DNA from: Corynebacterium epidermidicanis
GTDB taxonomy: Bacteria; Actinomycetota; Actinomycetes; Mycobacteriales; Mycobacteriaceae
Reading direction: 5' to 3'
DNA length: 64,000 bases
Assembly: GCF_001021025.1 (NCBI RefSeq)
Contig: NZ_CP011541.1
Span: forward strand, 1,302,001 to 1,366,000
The notes under the pieces are model-generated. The model did not search any database and was not told the origin of the DNA. It worked only from the letters and a program-made list of their open reading frames with translations. The position numbers were made by a program, and so were the translations under genes. Numbering within the stretch: the stretch's first letter is position 1; each line of letters opens with the position of its first letter. This document shows positions 26,807-37,015 of the stretch, one piece after another.

Positions 26807-28246
26807 TTAATCCTCGTAGAGCTTGCCTGAGTAGCGAGGCGCCATCAGGTTTTCCTTGGAGAGGACTTCGTCGAGCTTAGCCTCGTCCATCAGCCCCTTC
26901 TCGAGAACGAGCTCACGAACACTACGACCGGTGGCCGCAGCTTCCTTGCCAATCTTGTCGCCAGCCAGGTGGCCAATGAATGGGTTGAGGTAGGTGATGA
27001 TTCCGATGGAGTTGTCCACGAAAGCGCGGCAGATGTCTTCGTTTGCGGTGATGCCAACGATGCACTTTTCGCGCAGGGTTTTGACAGCGTTGGTCAGCAG
27101 GTTGATCGACTCGAAAATCGCCTGTGCCAGCGCTGGTTCCATCACGTTGAGCTGAAGCTGGCCTGCTTCTGCTGCCATCAGGACAGTGATGTCATTGCCG
27201 AAGACCTTGAAGCACACCTGGTTAACAACTTCAGGGATAACCGGGTTGACCTTCGCCGGCATGATCGAGGAGCCAGCCTGCATTTCTGGCAGGTTGATTT
27301 CCTTGAGACCAGCACGTGGGCCAGAAGCCAACAGACGAAGGTCGTTGCAGATCTTCGAGATATTCATGGCAGCTTGCTTAATCGCCGCGTGTGCGTGCAT
27401 GTAGCAGGAGTTGTCATAGGTAGCAACCAGAAGATCAGGAGCGCCCTTGATCTCAAGGCCAGTCACCTCAGCCAACGCCTTGACGATGGCATCCTGGAAG
27501 CCTTCTGGGGTGTTGAGCCCAGTGCCGATTGCTGTGGCACCAAGGTTCGTGGTCAGCAAAATCTGCACTGCCTGCTCAAGGAAATCGGCCTCCTCCTTAA
27601 TGCCGTGCCCGAAGGCAGCGAATTCGCCACCGAGCGTCATGGGCACTGCGTCTTGCAGCTGGGTGCGACCCATCTTAAGCACGTCTTTGAATTCTTCGCC
27701 CTTGGCAAGGAACGCCTCAGAGAGGAAATTCAGTTCTTTAATCAGGCCCTGAGATGCGTGGAAGATTCCGAGCTTGAGTCCTGTTGGGTAGGCGTCGTTG
27801 GTGGACTGCGCCATGTTGACATCGTCATTGGGGTTCAGATCATGGTAAGAACCCTTTGGTTTGCCCATGTGTTCCAGCGCCAGGTTGGCCACAACCTCGT
27901 TGGTGTTCATGTTCATCGAGGTGCCAGCGCCACCCTGGAAGGCATCGGTTGGGAACTGGTCCATGCAGCGGCCCTGTTCAAGGATCTGATCGCAGGCCCA
28001 CACGATTGCCTCGTACTTGTCCTTTGGCAGGGTTTTGCAAGCGCGATTAGCCATCGCGGTGGCCTTCTTTACCTGGACCATGCCGCGAATGAAGTCAGGG
28101 ACGTCATTGTGGGTCTTGCCAGAGATGGCAAAGTTTTCTACGGCACGCAGCGTATGGATGCCGTAGTAGTGTTCGTTGGATACTTCTTTGGTACCCAGCA
28201 GGTCCTCTTCGACGCGGGTGCCCGCAGCAAAGTTAGTCTCAGTCAT
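26807..28246 (-). CDS. aspA: Aspartate ammonia-lyase (aspartase)
   Basis: A 479-residue member of the fumarase/aspartase superfamily; it has [20 protein letters not shown], the conserved mobile loop with the catalytic Ser, and earlier [21 protein letters not shown] and [15 protein letters not shown] [11 protein letters not shown]. It converts L-aspartate reversibly to fumarate and ammonia. The N-terminal [27 protein letters not shown] is typical of aspartase rather than fumarase C. An AAGGAG precedes the ATG at 28246. It precedes dcu but has its own terminator, so the two are probably separate transcripts with a linked function. Confidence 0.95.
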   Translation of the reverse strand: MTETNFAAGTRVEEDLLGTKEVSNEHYYGIHTLRAVENFAISGKTHNDVPDFIRGMVQVKKATAMANRACKTLPKDKYEAIVWACDQILEQGRCMDQFPTDAFQGGAGTSMNMNTNEVVANLALEHMGKPKGSYHDLNPNDDVNMAQSTNDAYPTGLKLGIFHASQGLIKELNFLSEAFLAKGEEFKDVLKMGRTQLQDAVPMTLGGEFAAFGHGIKEEADFLEQAVQILLTTNLGATAIGTGLNTPEGFQDAIVKALAEVTGLEIKGAPDLLVATYDNSCYMHAHAAIKQAAMNISKICNDLRLLASGPRAGLKEINLPEMQAGSSIMPAKVNPVIPEVVNQVCFKVFGNDITVLMAAEAGQLQLNVMEPALAQAIFESINLLTNAVKTLREKCIVGITANEDICRAFVDNSIGIITYLNPFIGHLAGDKIGKEAAATGRSVRELVLEKGLMDEAKLDEVLSKENLMAPRYSGKLYED

Positions 28247-28703
28247 TGTTCTCTGATCTCCTTCTACCCTCTGGGGGTATCAGTATCGTGTATCTGTTCG
28301 CGCGATTGTGTTCAGAGACCGACTATCAACACCCTGCTGGTCCCGGAACTGCCGGGGTATAAGGTCTAGCCGTCGGTGAACCGCTGTCTGCGAACGGTGG
28401 GCAGAGCTTAATGCTTTTTAAGTTCCAATTCTCAGTCTACGTACGTTTTTGGATAAAGCCACGTCCAACCGGGCAAAATCGGGTCGTCGTGATGTGACAT
28501 TTCAGACAGGAACTAGAAGTTGAATGTGGGAAAACCAACCAGAATCGCCAAACGTGCCAATCAAATTGTTCAACACCCCTGCGTGCTCAGGGTGGAACCC
28601 CAAGCTGCAAGCCGCGCCTAAAGAACAGGCCCGACCCTTTGGCGGAACCAAAGTGTCGGGCCACTGTCGTATCTACCCCTCTATTGGGGCACATATGTGG
28701 GGG
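28247..28703. other. 457-bp gap between aspA and hisG
   Basis: No gene is seen. It contains the hisG terminator (28628-28662) and, to its left, the aspA promoter region. Visible items are a small TACCC/GGGTA hairpin near 28265-28280, CCCGG/CCGGG near 28340-28358, and ATGTGACATTTCA at 28492-28504, which nearly repeats a 13-base string upstream of the sugar operon. Confidence 0.5.
28628..28662 (-). terminator. Stem-loop terminator after hisG
   Basis: GGCCCGACCCTTTGG (28628-28642) pairs with CCAAAGTGTCGGGCC (28648-28662) with one mismatch and a five-base loop. In leftward reading it is followed by TGTTCTTTAGG. It closes the metH-HAD-hisE-hisG transcription unit. Confidence 0.82.
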
Positions 28704-29549
28704 TTACATCCGGGCAATTCGGATTTCGGACGCCAAGATGGCACGCGCTCCAATACCGGCGAGCTCATCCATGACTGCATTTGCTTGCTTGCGTGGGACC
28801 ATCGCGCGGACTGCTACCCACTCCGGGTCTGCTAATGGGGACACGGTTGGCCCATTGATGCCTGGAGTGACTGCCACCGCTTCGTCGAGAAGCGTGCGGG
28901 TGACGTTGTAGTCGAGCATGAGGAAGTTTTGTGCGTGCAAAATTCCTTCGATGCGGCCTAAGAAAACGCGGTGGGCGTCGGTGAGTTCGATTCCCTCCCG
29001 GCCCACGACGATTGCTTCCGAGTCGCAGATGACTGGACCGAACGGGACCAGGCCTTGCTTGCGCAGTGTGCGGCCGGTGGAGACGACGTCAGCGATTGCG
29101 TCGGCAACTCCGAGTCGGATTGAAATCTCTACTGCCCCATCGAGCCGGATGACTTCGGCCTCAATGCCTCGAGCAGCGAGGTCATCGCGGACCAAATTGG
29201 GGTACGAGGTGGCAATGCGCAGGCCGGATAAGCTGTCGATAGTAAATTGAGCTGACTGCGGCGCGGCATAGCGAAACTTCGATGCCCCAAACCCCAGCTT
29301 CATCACTTCGGAGACTTTTGCCTTCGCGTCGCCAGCCAGATCCCGACCGGTGATCCCTAAATCCAGGTGACCTTTGGCGACGTAGATGGCGATATCTTTC
29401 GGGCGTAGGAAGAAAAACTCCACGCCGTTTGCCTCGTCGAGAACGGTTAGCGCTTTCGTATCTCCACGCTGGGCATAGCCGGCTTCCTTGAGGATTTCTA
29501 CCGTGGCGTCGGACAGAGCGCCCTTATTTGGGACTGCAACTTTGAGCAT
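28704..29549 (-). CDS. hisG: ATP phosphoribosyltransferase, long form
   Basis: HisG joins ATP and PRPP in the first step of histidine synthesis. The 281-residue protein is the long form: the catalytic part opens [25 protein letters not shown] and has the PRPP loop [18 protein letters not shown], and the last ~75 residues ([29 protein letters not shown]…) are the regulatory ACT-like domain where histidine inhibits. The ATG is 16 bases after the hisE stop. The other his genes are not in the window. Confidence 0.95.
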   Translation of the reverse strand: MLKVAVPNKGALSDATVEILKEAGYAQRGDTKALTVLDEANGVEFFFLRPKDIAIYVAKGHLDLGITGRDLAGDAKAKVSEVMKLGFGASKFRYAAPQSAQFTIDSLSGLRIATSYPNLVRDDLAARGIEAEVIRLDGAVEISIRLGVADAIADVVSTGRTLRKQGLVPFGPVICDSEAIVVGREGIELTDAHRVFLGRIEGILHAQNFLMLDYNVTRTLLDEAVAVTPGINGPTVSPLADPEWVAVRAMVPRKQANAVMDELAGIGARAILASEIRIARM

Positions 29550-29565
29550 GTTTATTCACTGCTTC

Positions 29566-29829
29566 CTACAGATATTTGTAGACATCTTCCGGAGAAAGCC
29601 CCCGGGCGATCATCACGGTTTGGGTCCAGTAGAGCAACTGGGAGATTTCCTCCGCGAGCTCGTCGTCGGATTGGTATTCAGCAGCGATCCACACTTCGCC
29701 TGCCTCTTCGATGACTTTCTTGCCCAGATGATGCACGCCCTTATCCAAGGCAGCAACGGTGCCGGAACCTTCTGGACGGGTCTCAGCACGATGGGCAAGT
29801 TCTACAAAGAGGGAGTCAAAGTTCTTCAC
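29566..29829 (-). CDS. hisE: Phosphoribosyl-ATP pyrophosphohydrolase
   Basis: The 87-residue MazG-like protein has the HisE pattern [33 protein letters not shown], with the paired Glu residues (EEAGE) that bind Mg. It removes pyrophosphate from phosphoribosyl-ATP, the second step of histidine synthesis. The start is GTG at 29829, five bases after the stop of the HAD phosphatase gene. It is separate from HisI, as is usual in actinobacteria. Confidence 0.95.
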   Translation of the reverse strand: MKNFDSLFVELAHRAETRPEGSGTVAALDKGVHHLGKKVIEEAGEVWIAAEYQSDDELAEEISQLLYWTQTVMIARGLSPEDVYKYL

Positions 29830-29834
29830 CCAAA

Positions 29835-30542
29835 CTATTGTTGCATAATTTCCACGATATGCGCGTTAATTTTTGCATACCACTGCATTAAATCCACCGG
29901 GGTGACCCCCAAAAAGGAGGAACTACCGTGCAGCTGGGCTAGCGGGAGCACTTCTGGAGGTACCACTATCTCCTCGGAAGCTGGCAGACCAACAACCCGG
30001 CACCCCGCCGACGCCGCGGCTGCCATGCCGGTGGCCGAGTCCTCAAACACAAGGCATTTCGCGGGTGCCACCCCAAGCCGGGAAGCAGCCGTGGCGTAAA
30101 TCTCCGGGTCGGGCTTGCCACGGGTCACTTCATCACCGCACAGCGTATCGACGAAGCGTTGCCGGCCAATCGCATCGATGGCCGGGTCGGCCAGCTCACG
30201 CGGCGTGTTGGTGACCACCATCATGGGGACTTTGTGCGCCACCAATGCGTCGAGAAGCTCGGCGACCCCAGGGACCAAAGTGAGGTCTGTGGCGAAAAGC
30301 TCACTGACCCGCCGGTACATCTGTTGCCGGTGCATCTCTCGCTGTTGTGGAGTGAGTACCACTCCGGCGAATTCCTCGCAGATCCGGATGGTGTTGGCAA
30401 AGGTGCCGCCGACGGTGAGCTCCCGAATCGCTGGGGTGAGCCGGCGACCGATCGCCTCGCTCATCTCGTAGGTTGCAATACCCCACAGTGGCTCCGAGTC
30501 CACGAGGGTTCCGTCCATGTCCCACAAGATCGCTTCATACAC
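29835..30542 (-). CDS. HAD-superfamily phosphatase (beta-phosphoglucomutase-like)
   Basis: A 235-residue HAD hydrolase with motif [12 protein letters not shown] (~8-18), motif II VVTNTPR, and motif [37 protein letters not shown]. It has an alpha-helical cap after motif I. The substrate is unknown; such proteins act on sugar phosphates or nucleotides. It lies between metH (12 bases upstream) and hisE (5 bases downstream). Corynebacterium has this gene order elsewhere in my knowledge, so a role as histidinol-phosphatase is possible but not shown. Confidence 0.88.
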   Translation of the reverse strand: MYEAILWDMDGTLVDSEPLWGIATYEMSEAIGRRLTPAIRELTVGGTFANTIRICEEFAGVVLTPQQREMHRQQMYRRVSELFATDLTLVPGVAELLDALVAHKVPMMVVTNTPRELADPAIDAIGRQRFVDTLCGDEVTRGKPDPEIYATAASRLGVAPAKCLVFEDSATGMAAAASAGCRVVGLPASEEIVVPPEVLPLAQLHGSSSFLGVTPVDLMQWYAKINAHIVEIMQQ

Positions 30543-30553
30543 GTCTACCTATC

Positions 30554-33500
30554 TTAAACGTTAAAGTACGACGCTTCCGGGTGATACAGCACGAAGGCAT
30601 CGGTGGACTGCTCTGGGTGCAGCTGTAGTTCTTCAGAAAGCTGTACGCCGATGCGGCCGGCATCCAGCAACTCGACCAGCGCTTTGCGGGAATGCAGGTC
30701 CGGGCAGGAACCGTAGCCGAATGAGTATCGAGCTCCGGAATAGTCCAGGTCGAAGAACCGACGAGGATCGGTGGCATCGGCATCTGAGACCTTCCGGTCG
30801 CCGGACAACCGCAGTTCGGCGCGAACGCGGGAGTGCAGATACTCCGCTAGCGCTTCAGTCAGCTGCACCCCAACTCCGTGCAGTTCGAGGTAGTCCCGGT
30901 AGCTGTTTTCGGCGAAGAGTTCTTGCGCTAGATCTGCGATCGGTTGCCCCATCGTCACCAGCTGGAACGGCAGCACATCAACTTTGCCAAGTTCGCGGGC
31001 ACGTTTGCGACTGGCCACGAAGTCCGCAATGCACAGGAATTTCCCGCGCTGCTGCCTCGGGAAGCTAAAACGCGTGCGAACCGGTGCGTTTGGACGTGGC
31101 TCAGTCAGCACCAGCAAGTCCTGCCCTTCCGACACGACGGGGAAATAGCCGTAGACTGCCGCCGCGTGATCAAGAATCCGGCGCTGTTTGAGCTGGTCCA
31201 GCAGAAAACGCAGGCGAGGACGGCCTTCGGATTCCACCAGGTCCTCGAAAGTTTGTGAGGAACCTTTGGTAGGTTTGAGTCCCCACTGCCCCATGAACAA
31301 CGCGCGCTCGTCAAGCATTGGGAGGTATTCAGACAGTGCGATCCCCTTGACCACGCGCGTCCCCCAAAACGGAGGCTCGGCAATCTCGTGGCTTTCTGAT
31401 ACCTCCGAGCGAGCAGGCACCTCCGGCTCGGGTGCTGCTTGTCGACGCTCCTCGGCGATTCGGAGCGAGCGTTGTCTGCGTCGCTTACGCTCCGCCTTCT
31501 TTTCCTCAGCGATCGCCGCTTGTGCGCGTTGTTCTTCGGTAGCGTCGCCGCGTTTGAGGGCCATGATGTGGTCCATCAAGCTCAAGCCCTCGAAGGCGTC
31601 TTTGGCGTAGTAGACGTCGCCGTCGTAGATCTCGTCCAAGTCATGTTCGACATAAGACCTGGTCAGTGCGGCACCGCCGAGCATCACCGGATAGTCCGAC
31701 AGATCACTTGCGTTGAGTTCGACGAGGTTGTCTTTCATCACCACCGTCGACTTCACCAACAGCCCCGACATGCCGATCACGTCAGCCTGGTGCTCTTGCG
31801 CGGCTCGAGCTATCTCGGAGATGGGCTGCTTGATGCCCAGGTTGATGACTTGGTAGCCATTATTCGACAAGATAATGTCCACTAAGTTCTTGCCAATATC
31901 ATGCACGTCGCCTTTAACCGTCGCGATCACCATGGTGCCCTTTTGCCCCGTGGAATCAGTCGCGGTCATGAACTGCTCGAGGTAGGCCACCGCTGCCTTC
32001 ATGGTTTCTGCCGATTGCAGCACAAACGGTAGCTGCATTTGTCCAGAGCCAAACAGCTCCCCGACGGTCTTCATGCCGTTGAGCAAATCCTGGTTGATGA
32101 TTTCGATCGCAGATTTGGTCTGGAGTGCTTCATCGAGGTCCGTCTCGAGGCCGTTCTTCTCGCCGTCGATAATGCGCTGCGCAAGTCGCTCAAATAAAGG
32201 CAGCGCGGCGAGTGCTTCGGCCCGGGCATCCTTGGCGGTGCTGGCGTCAACTCCTTCGAACAGCTCCATGAACACCTGCAACGGGTCATAGCCTTCGCGA
32301 CGCCGGTCGTAGACCATATCTAGCGCGACCAACCGCTGACGGTCATCGATGCGGTTCATCGGAATGAGCTTCGACGAATGAGCGATGGCGGTGTCGAGGC
32401 CTGCTTCGATGCATTCGTTGAGGAAGACCGAGTTCAGCACTTGCCGGGCAGCTGGGTTGAGGCCGAATGAGATGTTAGACAGTCCCAAGGTGGTGTGGAT
32501 CTCGGGGTAGGCCGCCTTGAGCTGGCGAATGGCCTCGATGGTTTCGATGCCGTCGCGTCGAGTTTCCTCCTGACCGGTAGAAATGGGGAAAGTGAGACAG
32601 TCGACGATGATGTCTTGATAGTCCAGCCCCCACTCGGTGGTGATCGTGTCGATGAGTCGGCTGGCCACAGCTACCTTGTGCTCGGCGGTGCGCGCTTGCC
32701 CTTCCTCATCGATGGTGAGCGCAACGACAGCGGCGCCGTGCTGCTGAGCGAGCCGCATGATCCGTTGAAAGCGAGAATCCGGGCCATCGCCATCTTCAAA
32801 ATTGACGGAGTTCAGCACACATCGTCCCCCGAGCTGCTGCAAGCCTGCCTCCAGAACGGCCGGTTCCGTGGAGTCCAGCATGATCGGCAGCGTCGTCGCG
32901 GTGGCCAATCGTGCTGCCAATTCAGCCATGTCGTCCCGGCCGTCGCGTCCGACATAGTCGACGCAGACGTCCAGTAGGTGCGCCCCGTCTCGCGTTTGCC
33001 CTTTGGCGATATCGATGCACTTTTCCCAGTCCCCTGCGAGCATCGCCTCCCGAAACGCCTTGGAGCCGTTTGCGTTGGTGCGTTCACCGATGATCGTGAT
33101 GCCGGTATCTTGCGTCAAGGGTACCGACTGGTAGAGAGAACTCACCGCGTCTGCAGGCCGACGCTTTGTCTCGTTGCCGGTGTCCGTGCCGGAAATTGCG
33201 AGTTGGTCAATACGGCGGCGAAGTTGGTGGATATGCTCCGGAGTCGTGCCACAGCATCCGCCGACCATGCGCAAGCCGAATTCACTAATGAATCCCTCGA
33301 GTGCCGTGCCCAAATCTTCAGGACTAAGCGGGTAATGCGCCCCATTCGGTCCGAGGACTGGCAGACCCGCATTGGGCATGACGGAGACAGGGATCGACGA
33401 ATGCTGGCTGAGGTAGCGCAGGTGTTCGCTCATCTCGGTGGGGCCAGTGGCGCAGTTGAGACCGATCATGTCGATACCCAGCCGCTCCAACGCTGTCAAA

Positions 33501-34129
33501 GCTGCGCCAATTTCGGAACCTAAGAGCATCGTGCCCGTGGTTTCCACCGTCACGTGCACGACGATTGGCAATTCGCGATTGGCCTCGGCAAAAGCTGCGC
33601 GGACCCCAAGGACGGCCGCCTTGACCTGGAGCAGGTCCTGTGCTGTCTCGATCAAAATGAAATCAGCGCCGCCCCTGATCAGGCCCAAAGCAGCAAGACG
33701 ATAATGGGAGCTTAATTCCGAATAGCGAGCATGCCTTAACGACGGCAACTTGGTGCCAGGGCCCAATGCTCCAGCCACGAAGGTGCCTGGGAATTCGTCA
33801 GCTACTTCCCTAGCAATGCGAGCCCCAGCCTCGGCTAGCTCTTCGCAACGTTCGGCTATGCCGTAGTCGGCTAAGTTCGGCAGGTTGCAGCCGAAAGTGT
33901 TGGTTTCTACAAAATCGGCACCGGCACGAAAGTAGTCCCGATGGATCTGTGCGATCACGTCCGGCCTGGTGACATTGAGGATCTCGTTGCAACCCTCAAG
34001 TTCGAGAAAGTCCGTGGTCAAATCCAGCTCAATTGCTTGTAGCTGGGTGCCCATCGCCCCGTCGCCCAAGAGGACGCGATCAGCGAGGGCAGTGAGAAAA
34101 GGGGATGTTTTCGGGCAAATACTGTTCAT
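30554..34129 (-). CDS. metH: Cobalamin-dependent methionine synthase
   Basis: The 1191-residue protein shows all four modules. The homocysteine domain (~1-330) has LLGDGAMGTQLQA and the zinc cysteines in GLNCATGP and GGCCGTTPEHI. The folate domain (~340-620) has IIGERTNANGSKAF. The B12 domain (~650-880) has DVHDIGKNLVDIILSNNGY, with the DxHxxG His that ligands cobalt. The C-terminal activation domain binds SAM (YSFGYGSCPDL…). It methylates homocysteine using methyl-THF. A short charged linker with many Lys/Arg/Glu residues (~870-900) separates the last two modules. No B12 riboswitch is visible; only ~70 bp separate it from the upstream gene. Confidence 0.96.
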   Translation of the reverse strand: MNSICPKTSPFLTALADRVLLGDGAMGTQLQAIELDLTTDFLELEGCNEILNVTRPDVIAQIHRDYFRAGADFVETNTFGCNLPNLADYGIAERCEELAEAGARIAREVADEFPGTFVAGALGPGTKLPSLRHARYSELSSHYRLAALGLIRGGADFILIETAQDLLQVKAAVLGVRAAFAEANRELPIVVHVTVETTGTMLLGSEIGAALTALERLGIDMIGLNCATGPTEMSEHLRYLSQHSSIPVSVMPNAGLPVLGPNGAHYPLSPEDLGTALEGFISEFGLRMVGGCCGTTPEHIHQLRRRIDQLAISGTDTGNETKRRPADAVSSLYQSVPLTQDTGITIIGERTNANGSKAFREAMLAGDWEKCIDIAKGQTRDGAHLLDVCVDYVGRDGRDDMAELAARLATATTLPIMLDSTEPAVLEAGLQQLGGRCVLNSVNFEDGDGPDSRFQRIMRLAQQHGAAVVALTIDEEGQARTAEHKVAVASRLIDTITTEWGLDYQDIIVDCLTFPISTGQEETRRDGIETIEAIRQLKAAYPEIHTTLGLSNISFGLNPAARQVLNSVFLNECIEAGLDTAIAHSSKLIPMNRIDDRQRLVALDMVYDRRREGYDPLQVFMELFEGVDASTAKDARAEALAALPLFERLAQRIIDGEKNGLETDLDEALQTKSAIEIINQDLLNGMKTVGELFGSGQMQLPFVLQSAETMKAAVAYLEQFMTATDSTGQKGTMVIATVKGDVHDIGKNLVDIILSNNGYQVINLGIKQPISEIARAAQEHQADVIGMSGLLVKSTVVMKDNLVELNASDLSDYPVMLGGAALTRSYVEHDLDEIYDGDVYYAKDAFEGLSLMDHIMALKRGDATEEQRAQAAIAEEKKAERKRRRQRSLRIAEERRQAAPEPEVPARSEVSESHEIAEPPFWGTRVVKGIALSEYLPMLDERALFMGQWGLKPTKGSSQTFEDLVESEGRPRLRFLLDQLKQRRILDHAAAVYGYFPVVSEGQDLLVLTEPRPNAPVRTRFSFPRQQRGKFLCIADFVASRKRARELGKVDVLPFQLVTMGQPIADLAQELFAENSYRDYLELHGVGVQLTEALAEYLHSRVRAELRLSGDRKVSDADATDPRRFFDLDYSGARYSFGYGSCPDLHSRKALVELLDAGRIGVQLSEELQLHPEQSTDAFVLYHPEASYFNV

Positions 34130-34200
34130 AGAATAGACAGCTTAGTATATTGTTGGTTGAGTTTGTGGCACCAACCCCCAACAAAAACGAACCGAGCTGA

Positions 34201-34581
34201 CTATTCGAGTTCAGGTATGTTGTCAAGCACGTCAGATTCGGAGTCCACACGGGCCACCGCATTGCGGATAAGCTCGTTCAATTCAGCCTTTTCCTCGGGC
34301 TCGACAACGGCATCCGCATTCTTAGAGTTGAAGGCATCGATATCATTAATCACTGCTGTGACAGCTTCGTTGATTGCCTCCGGAACCACCGGCGCCTCCA
34401 AAGCATCAAGGGTGTCTAGAAAGCCCTCGAGGATTGCCCGAAGCTTAGGCAAGACAGCAGGGTCGAATGGCTGATCCCAGAATTCGCGCTCATCGGCACG
34501 CAAGTACGAACCAGTGGCAAATTCTTCAAGATTGGCGATGAACTCGTCTACAGCGGGTTGAAAAGAGGCACGGATCGTCAT
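34201..34581 (-). CDS. Small acidic protein of unknown function
   Basis: I prefer the ATG at 34581 (126 residues, MTIRASFQPAVDEF), with GGGGAG upstream; an earlier start would add 21 poorly coded residues. The protein is rich in Glu, Asp and Ala and likely all-helical. It has no signal peptide, membrane segment, cysteine or nucleotide motif. I do not recognise the family. It lies between metH and mshC on the same strand, 72 bp before metH, so it may be the lead gene of that operon. Confidence 0.7.
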   Translation of the reverse strand: MTIRASFQPAVDEFIANLEEFATGSYLRADEREFWDQPFDPAVLPKLRAILEGFLDTLDALEAPVVPEAINEAVTAVINDIDAFNSKNADAVVEPEEKAELNELIRNAVARVDSESDVLDNIPELE

Positions 34582-34659
34582 AGTTGAATATTCTCCCCTA
34601 TTCGCTGTGGATCTGCAGGCTGATGTCACATTATTTAGCCCCACCGAATAATTTTTCGG

Positions 34660-35937
34660 TTAGAGCTTGAGCCCCAGCAAACTATCCAACGCTAGGCTGA
34701 CCATGTCGCCGGCTGCGCGTGAGTTTCCCACTTCCTTACTTTCTTGCGTACCGGAGAGGATTTGTTCGGCCCAGGCGTCGATACTGCGGATGGCACGTGG
34801 CGTGTCGAGGTCGTCGGCAAGCGCGCTGCGTACCTCAGTTATAAGGGCGAGGGCGTCGGCCACAGATGACGCGGAAGCGGTGGCTTCCCGCCAGGTGGCA
34901 AGCCGGTGCTCGGCCTCGGTGAGGACCTCATCAGACCAATCGCGATCGCTGCGGTAGTGACCAGCGTAGAGCCCAAGGCGGATGGCCGCGGGGTCGTGCC
35001 CGGCAGCGGTCAGCTTGGAGACAAATACCAGGTTGCCTAAGGATTTTGACATCTTCACACCGTCGAGGGCGATCATGCCCGCGTGGGCATAAATATCCGC
35101 CATGCGACCAGCCTCTGGGTACGCGGCTTCCGCATGGGCTGCGGAAAATTCATGGTGCGGGAACTTGAGATCCGAACCACCACCCTGGATCGCGAAGTGC
35201 GGGCCCAGGCGGTTAGTGGCGATGGCAGAACATTCGATATGCCAACCAGGGCGTCCTGCCCCGAAAGGCGCATCCCAGGCGGGTTCTCTTTCTCGATGTG
35301 CGCGCCAGACCAGTGCATCCAATGGGTCGCGCTTCCCCGGTCTGTCTGGGTCACCTCCGCGCTCGGCGAACAGTGCCATCATCTGTTCGCGGTCGTAATT
35401 TGACTCGTAGCCAAATGTTTCGGTGGCTGAGACACTGGCATAGATGTCGGGGAATTGTTGGTCGTCGACAACATAGGCAGCGCCGCAATCCAAGAGTCGT
35501 TGGACCAGATCGATGACTTCGTCGACGATGTCCATCACCCCGACATAATCCCGAGGTGGGATCACGCTTAACGCCGTCATGTCTGAGCGGAACAGTTCAA
35601 TCTGTGATTGCCCCAGCTCGCGCCAATCCACACCGTCTCGGGAAGCACGCTCGAACAGGGGATCATCGACATCGGTGATGTTTTGCACGTAGTGCACTGT
35701 GTGCCCATTGTCGAGGAGGACTCGTTGCGCCAGGTCGAAGGCAACATATGTGGCGGCGTGTCCTAGGTGGGTCGCGTCGTAGGGCGTAATACCGCACACG
35801 TACATGCCGGTGTCCCCGGTCTTCGGTGCCACAACTTGCTTGAGCTTTTGGTCTGCAGAATCATACAATTTCAACGGAACGGGGGCGCCAAATTCAGCTG
35901 GCAGAAATGGGACCTGCGGCTGCGACCAAGAGTACAT
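34660..35937 (-). CDS. mshC: Cysteine:GlcN-Ins ligase MshC (mycothiol synthesis)
   Basis: This 425-residue class I synthetase-like enzyme joins cysteine to glucosaminyl-inositol, the step before acetylation to mycothiol. The family signatures are the Zn/Cys-containing [21 protein letters not shown] (HLGH here is the HIGH motif) and [23 protein letters not shown] and [13 protein letters not shown] supply zinc ligands. It lacks the C-terminal anticodon domain of cysteinyl-tRNA synthetase, which together with the opening [10 protein letters not shown] points to MshC and not CysS. Mycothiol is specific to actinobacteria. Confidence 0.95.
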   Translation of the reverse strand: MYSWSQPQVPFLPAEFGAPVPLKLYDSADQKLKQVVAPKTGDTGMYVCGITPYDATHLGHAATYVAFDLAQRVLLDNGHTVHYVQNITDVDDPLFERASRDGVDWRELGQSQIELFRSDMTALSVIPPRDYVGVMDIVDEVIDLVQRLLDCGAAYVVDDQQFPDIYASVSATETFGYESNYDREQMMALFAERGGDPDRPGKRDPLDALVWRAHREREPAWDAPFGAGRPGWHIECSAIATNRLGPHFAIQGGGSDLKFPHHEFSAAHAEAAYPEAGRMADIYAHAGMIALDGVKMSKSLGNLVFVSKLTAAGHDPAAIRLGLYAGHYRSDRDWSDEVLTEAEHRLATWREATASASSVADALALITEVRSALADDLDTPRAIRSIDAWAEQILSGTQESKEVGNSRAAGDMVSLALDSLLGLKL

Positions 35938-36013
35938 GTTATCTACCTTACATTTAGGCGTGGTTGGAAATTGCTATCGACCGCGCCACCAAACTGGGGC
36001 GCTGAGCTGTGTA

Positions 36014-36883
36014 CTAAGGGGTCAACACCCCGGCGGCAAGTAAACCCATGACTGCCAGTCCGGCTGGAATGCGATATGCCGCGAACCAGGAAAATGAGTT
36101 GTTCGAGACAAACTTGAGCAACCAAGCAATGGAGGCATATCCCACCACGAACGCGATTCCTGTACCCACCAATAGCTGCACGCCACTAGCCGCCTGCCCG
36201 GAAGATGGAGCGAAGGCATCTGGCAGGGAGAAAATGCCGGATGCAAGTACCGCGGGTATAGCAAGCAAGAAGGAAAAGCGCGCAGCGACTTCTCGATCCA
36301 AACCAAGGAAAAGCCCTGCTGAAATCGTGCCGCCGGAACGCGAGACGCCAGGAATCAAAGCCAGGCACTGTGCGAGACCCATCAAGATTGCGTCGCGCAT
36401 GGTCAACTGGTCAAAGCTGCGCTTTTTGGTGCCATACTTTTCCGCTGCAATGAATACGAATGAAAACAAGATCAGCACTGAAGCGGTAATCCACATGTTG
36501 CGCAGTGCGTCGCGAATGAAGTCCTTGCCCAGATAACCCAGCACTGCCACCGGCAGTGTGCCGACGATAACCATCCACCCCATCGCATAATCAAAGCCCC
36601 GTTCGCTCTTGTTCACAAGGCCTTTGAGCCAGCCGGTGGCAATCTTGACGATGTCTTTGAAGAAGTAGACCAAAACCGCAGCCTCGGTGCCCAACTGGAT
36701 CACTGCGGTAAACGACGCCCCAGCATCTCTGCCCCACAATAGATCAGAAATAATCCGCAAGTGTCCGGACGAACTAACCGGCAAAAATTCGGTCAGTCCC
36801 TGAACAATGGACAGCACAATCGTCTGCGACCAGGTCAGCGAATCGTGCGCGGGAGCAGCTGCTAGCAAAGTCTCGTTAATCAC
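36014..36883 (-). CDS. uppP: Undecaprenyl-diphosphatase UppP
   Basis: UppP (BacA) removes a phosphate from undecaprenyl diphosphate, which recycles the carrier for peptidoglycan. The 289-residue membrane protein has about eight hydrophobic helices and both catalytic blocks: [16 protein letters not shown] with the Glu pair and Ser-rich loop, and [13 protein letters not shown] with the catalytic Arg. The N-terminus ([15 protein letters not shown]) is a little longer than usual. It lies downstream of mshC (read leftward) and diverges from the lipoprotein gene at 37016. Confidence 0.95.
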   Translation of the reverse strand: MINETLLAAAPAHDSLTWSQTIVLSIVQGLTEFLPVSSSGHLRIISDLLWGRDAGASFTAVIQLGTEAAVLVYFFKDIVKIATGWLKGLVNKSERGFDYAMGWMVIVGTLPVAVLGYLGKDFIRDALRNMWITASVLILFSFVFIAAEKYGTKKRSFDQLTMRDAILMGLAQCLALIPGVSRSGGTISAGLFLGLDREVAARFSFLLAIPAVLASGIFSLPDAFAPSSGQAASGVQLLVGTGIAFVVGYASIAWLLKFVSNNSFSWFAAYRIPAGLAVMGLLAAGVLTP

Positions 36884-37015
36884 TTGTCATAGGTTACCCT
36901 CCGTTGGAACATAAGGAGCCCATCCGGCCTTGCGCACAGACTAGGAATCCGCTGCGAATTAGTTAGCTGTACGCCTCGACCAGCGAAATTAGTCGCTCTG
37001 CTACTCTTAGGTGCT

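Noticed and set aside
26969..28369. 466-residue open frame antisense to aspA
   Set aside because: It is the shadow of aspartase coding; no motif, no ribosome site, and the aspA reading has the [11 protein letters not shown] signature.
34130..34200. B12 riboswitch upstream of metH
   Set aside because: Only about 70 bp separate metH from the preceding gene, too little for a cobalamin riboswitch, and no B12-box sequence is visible.
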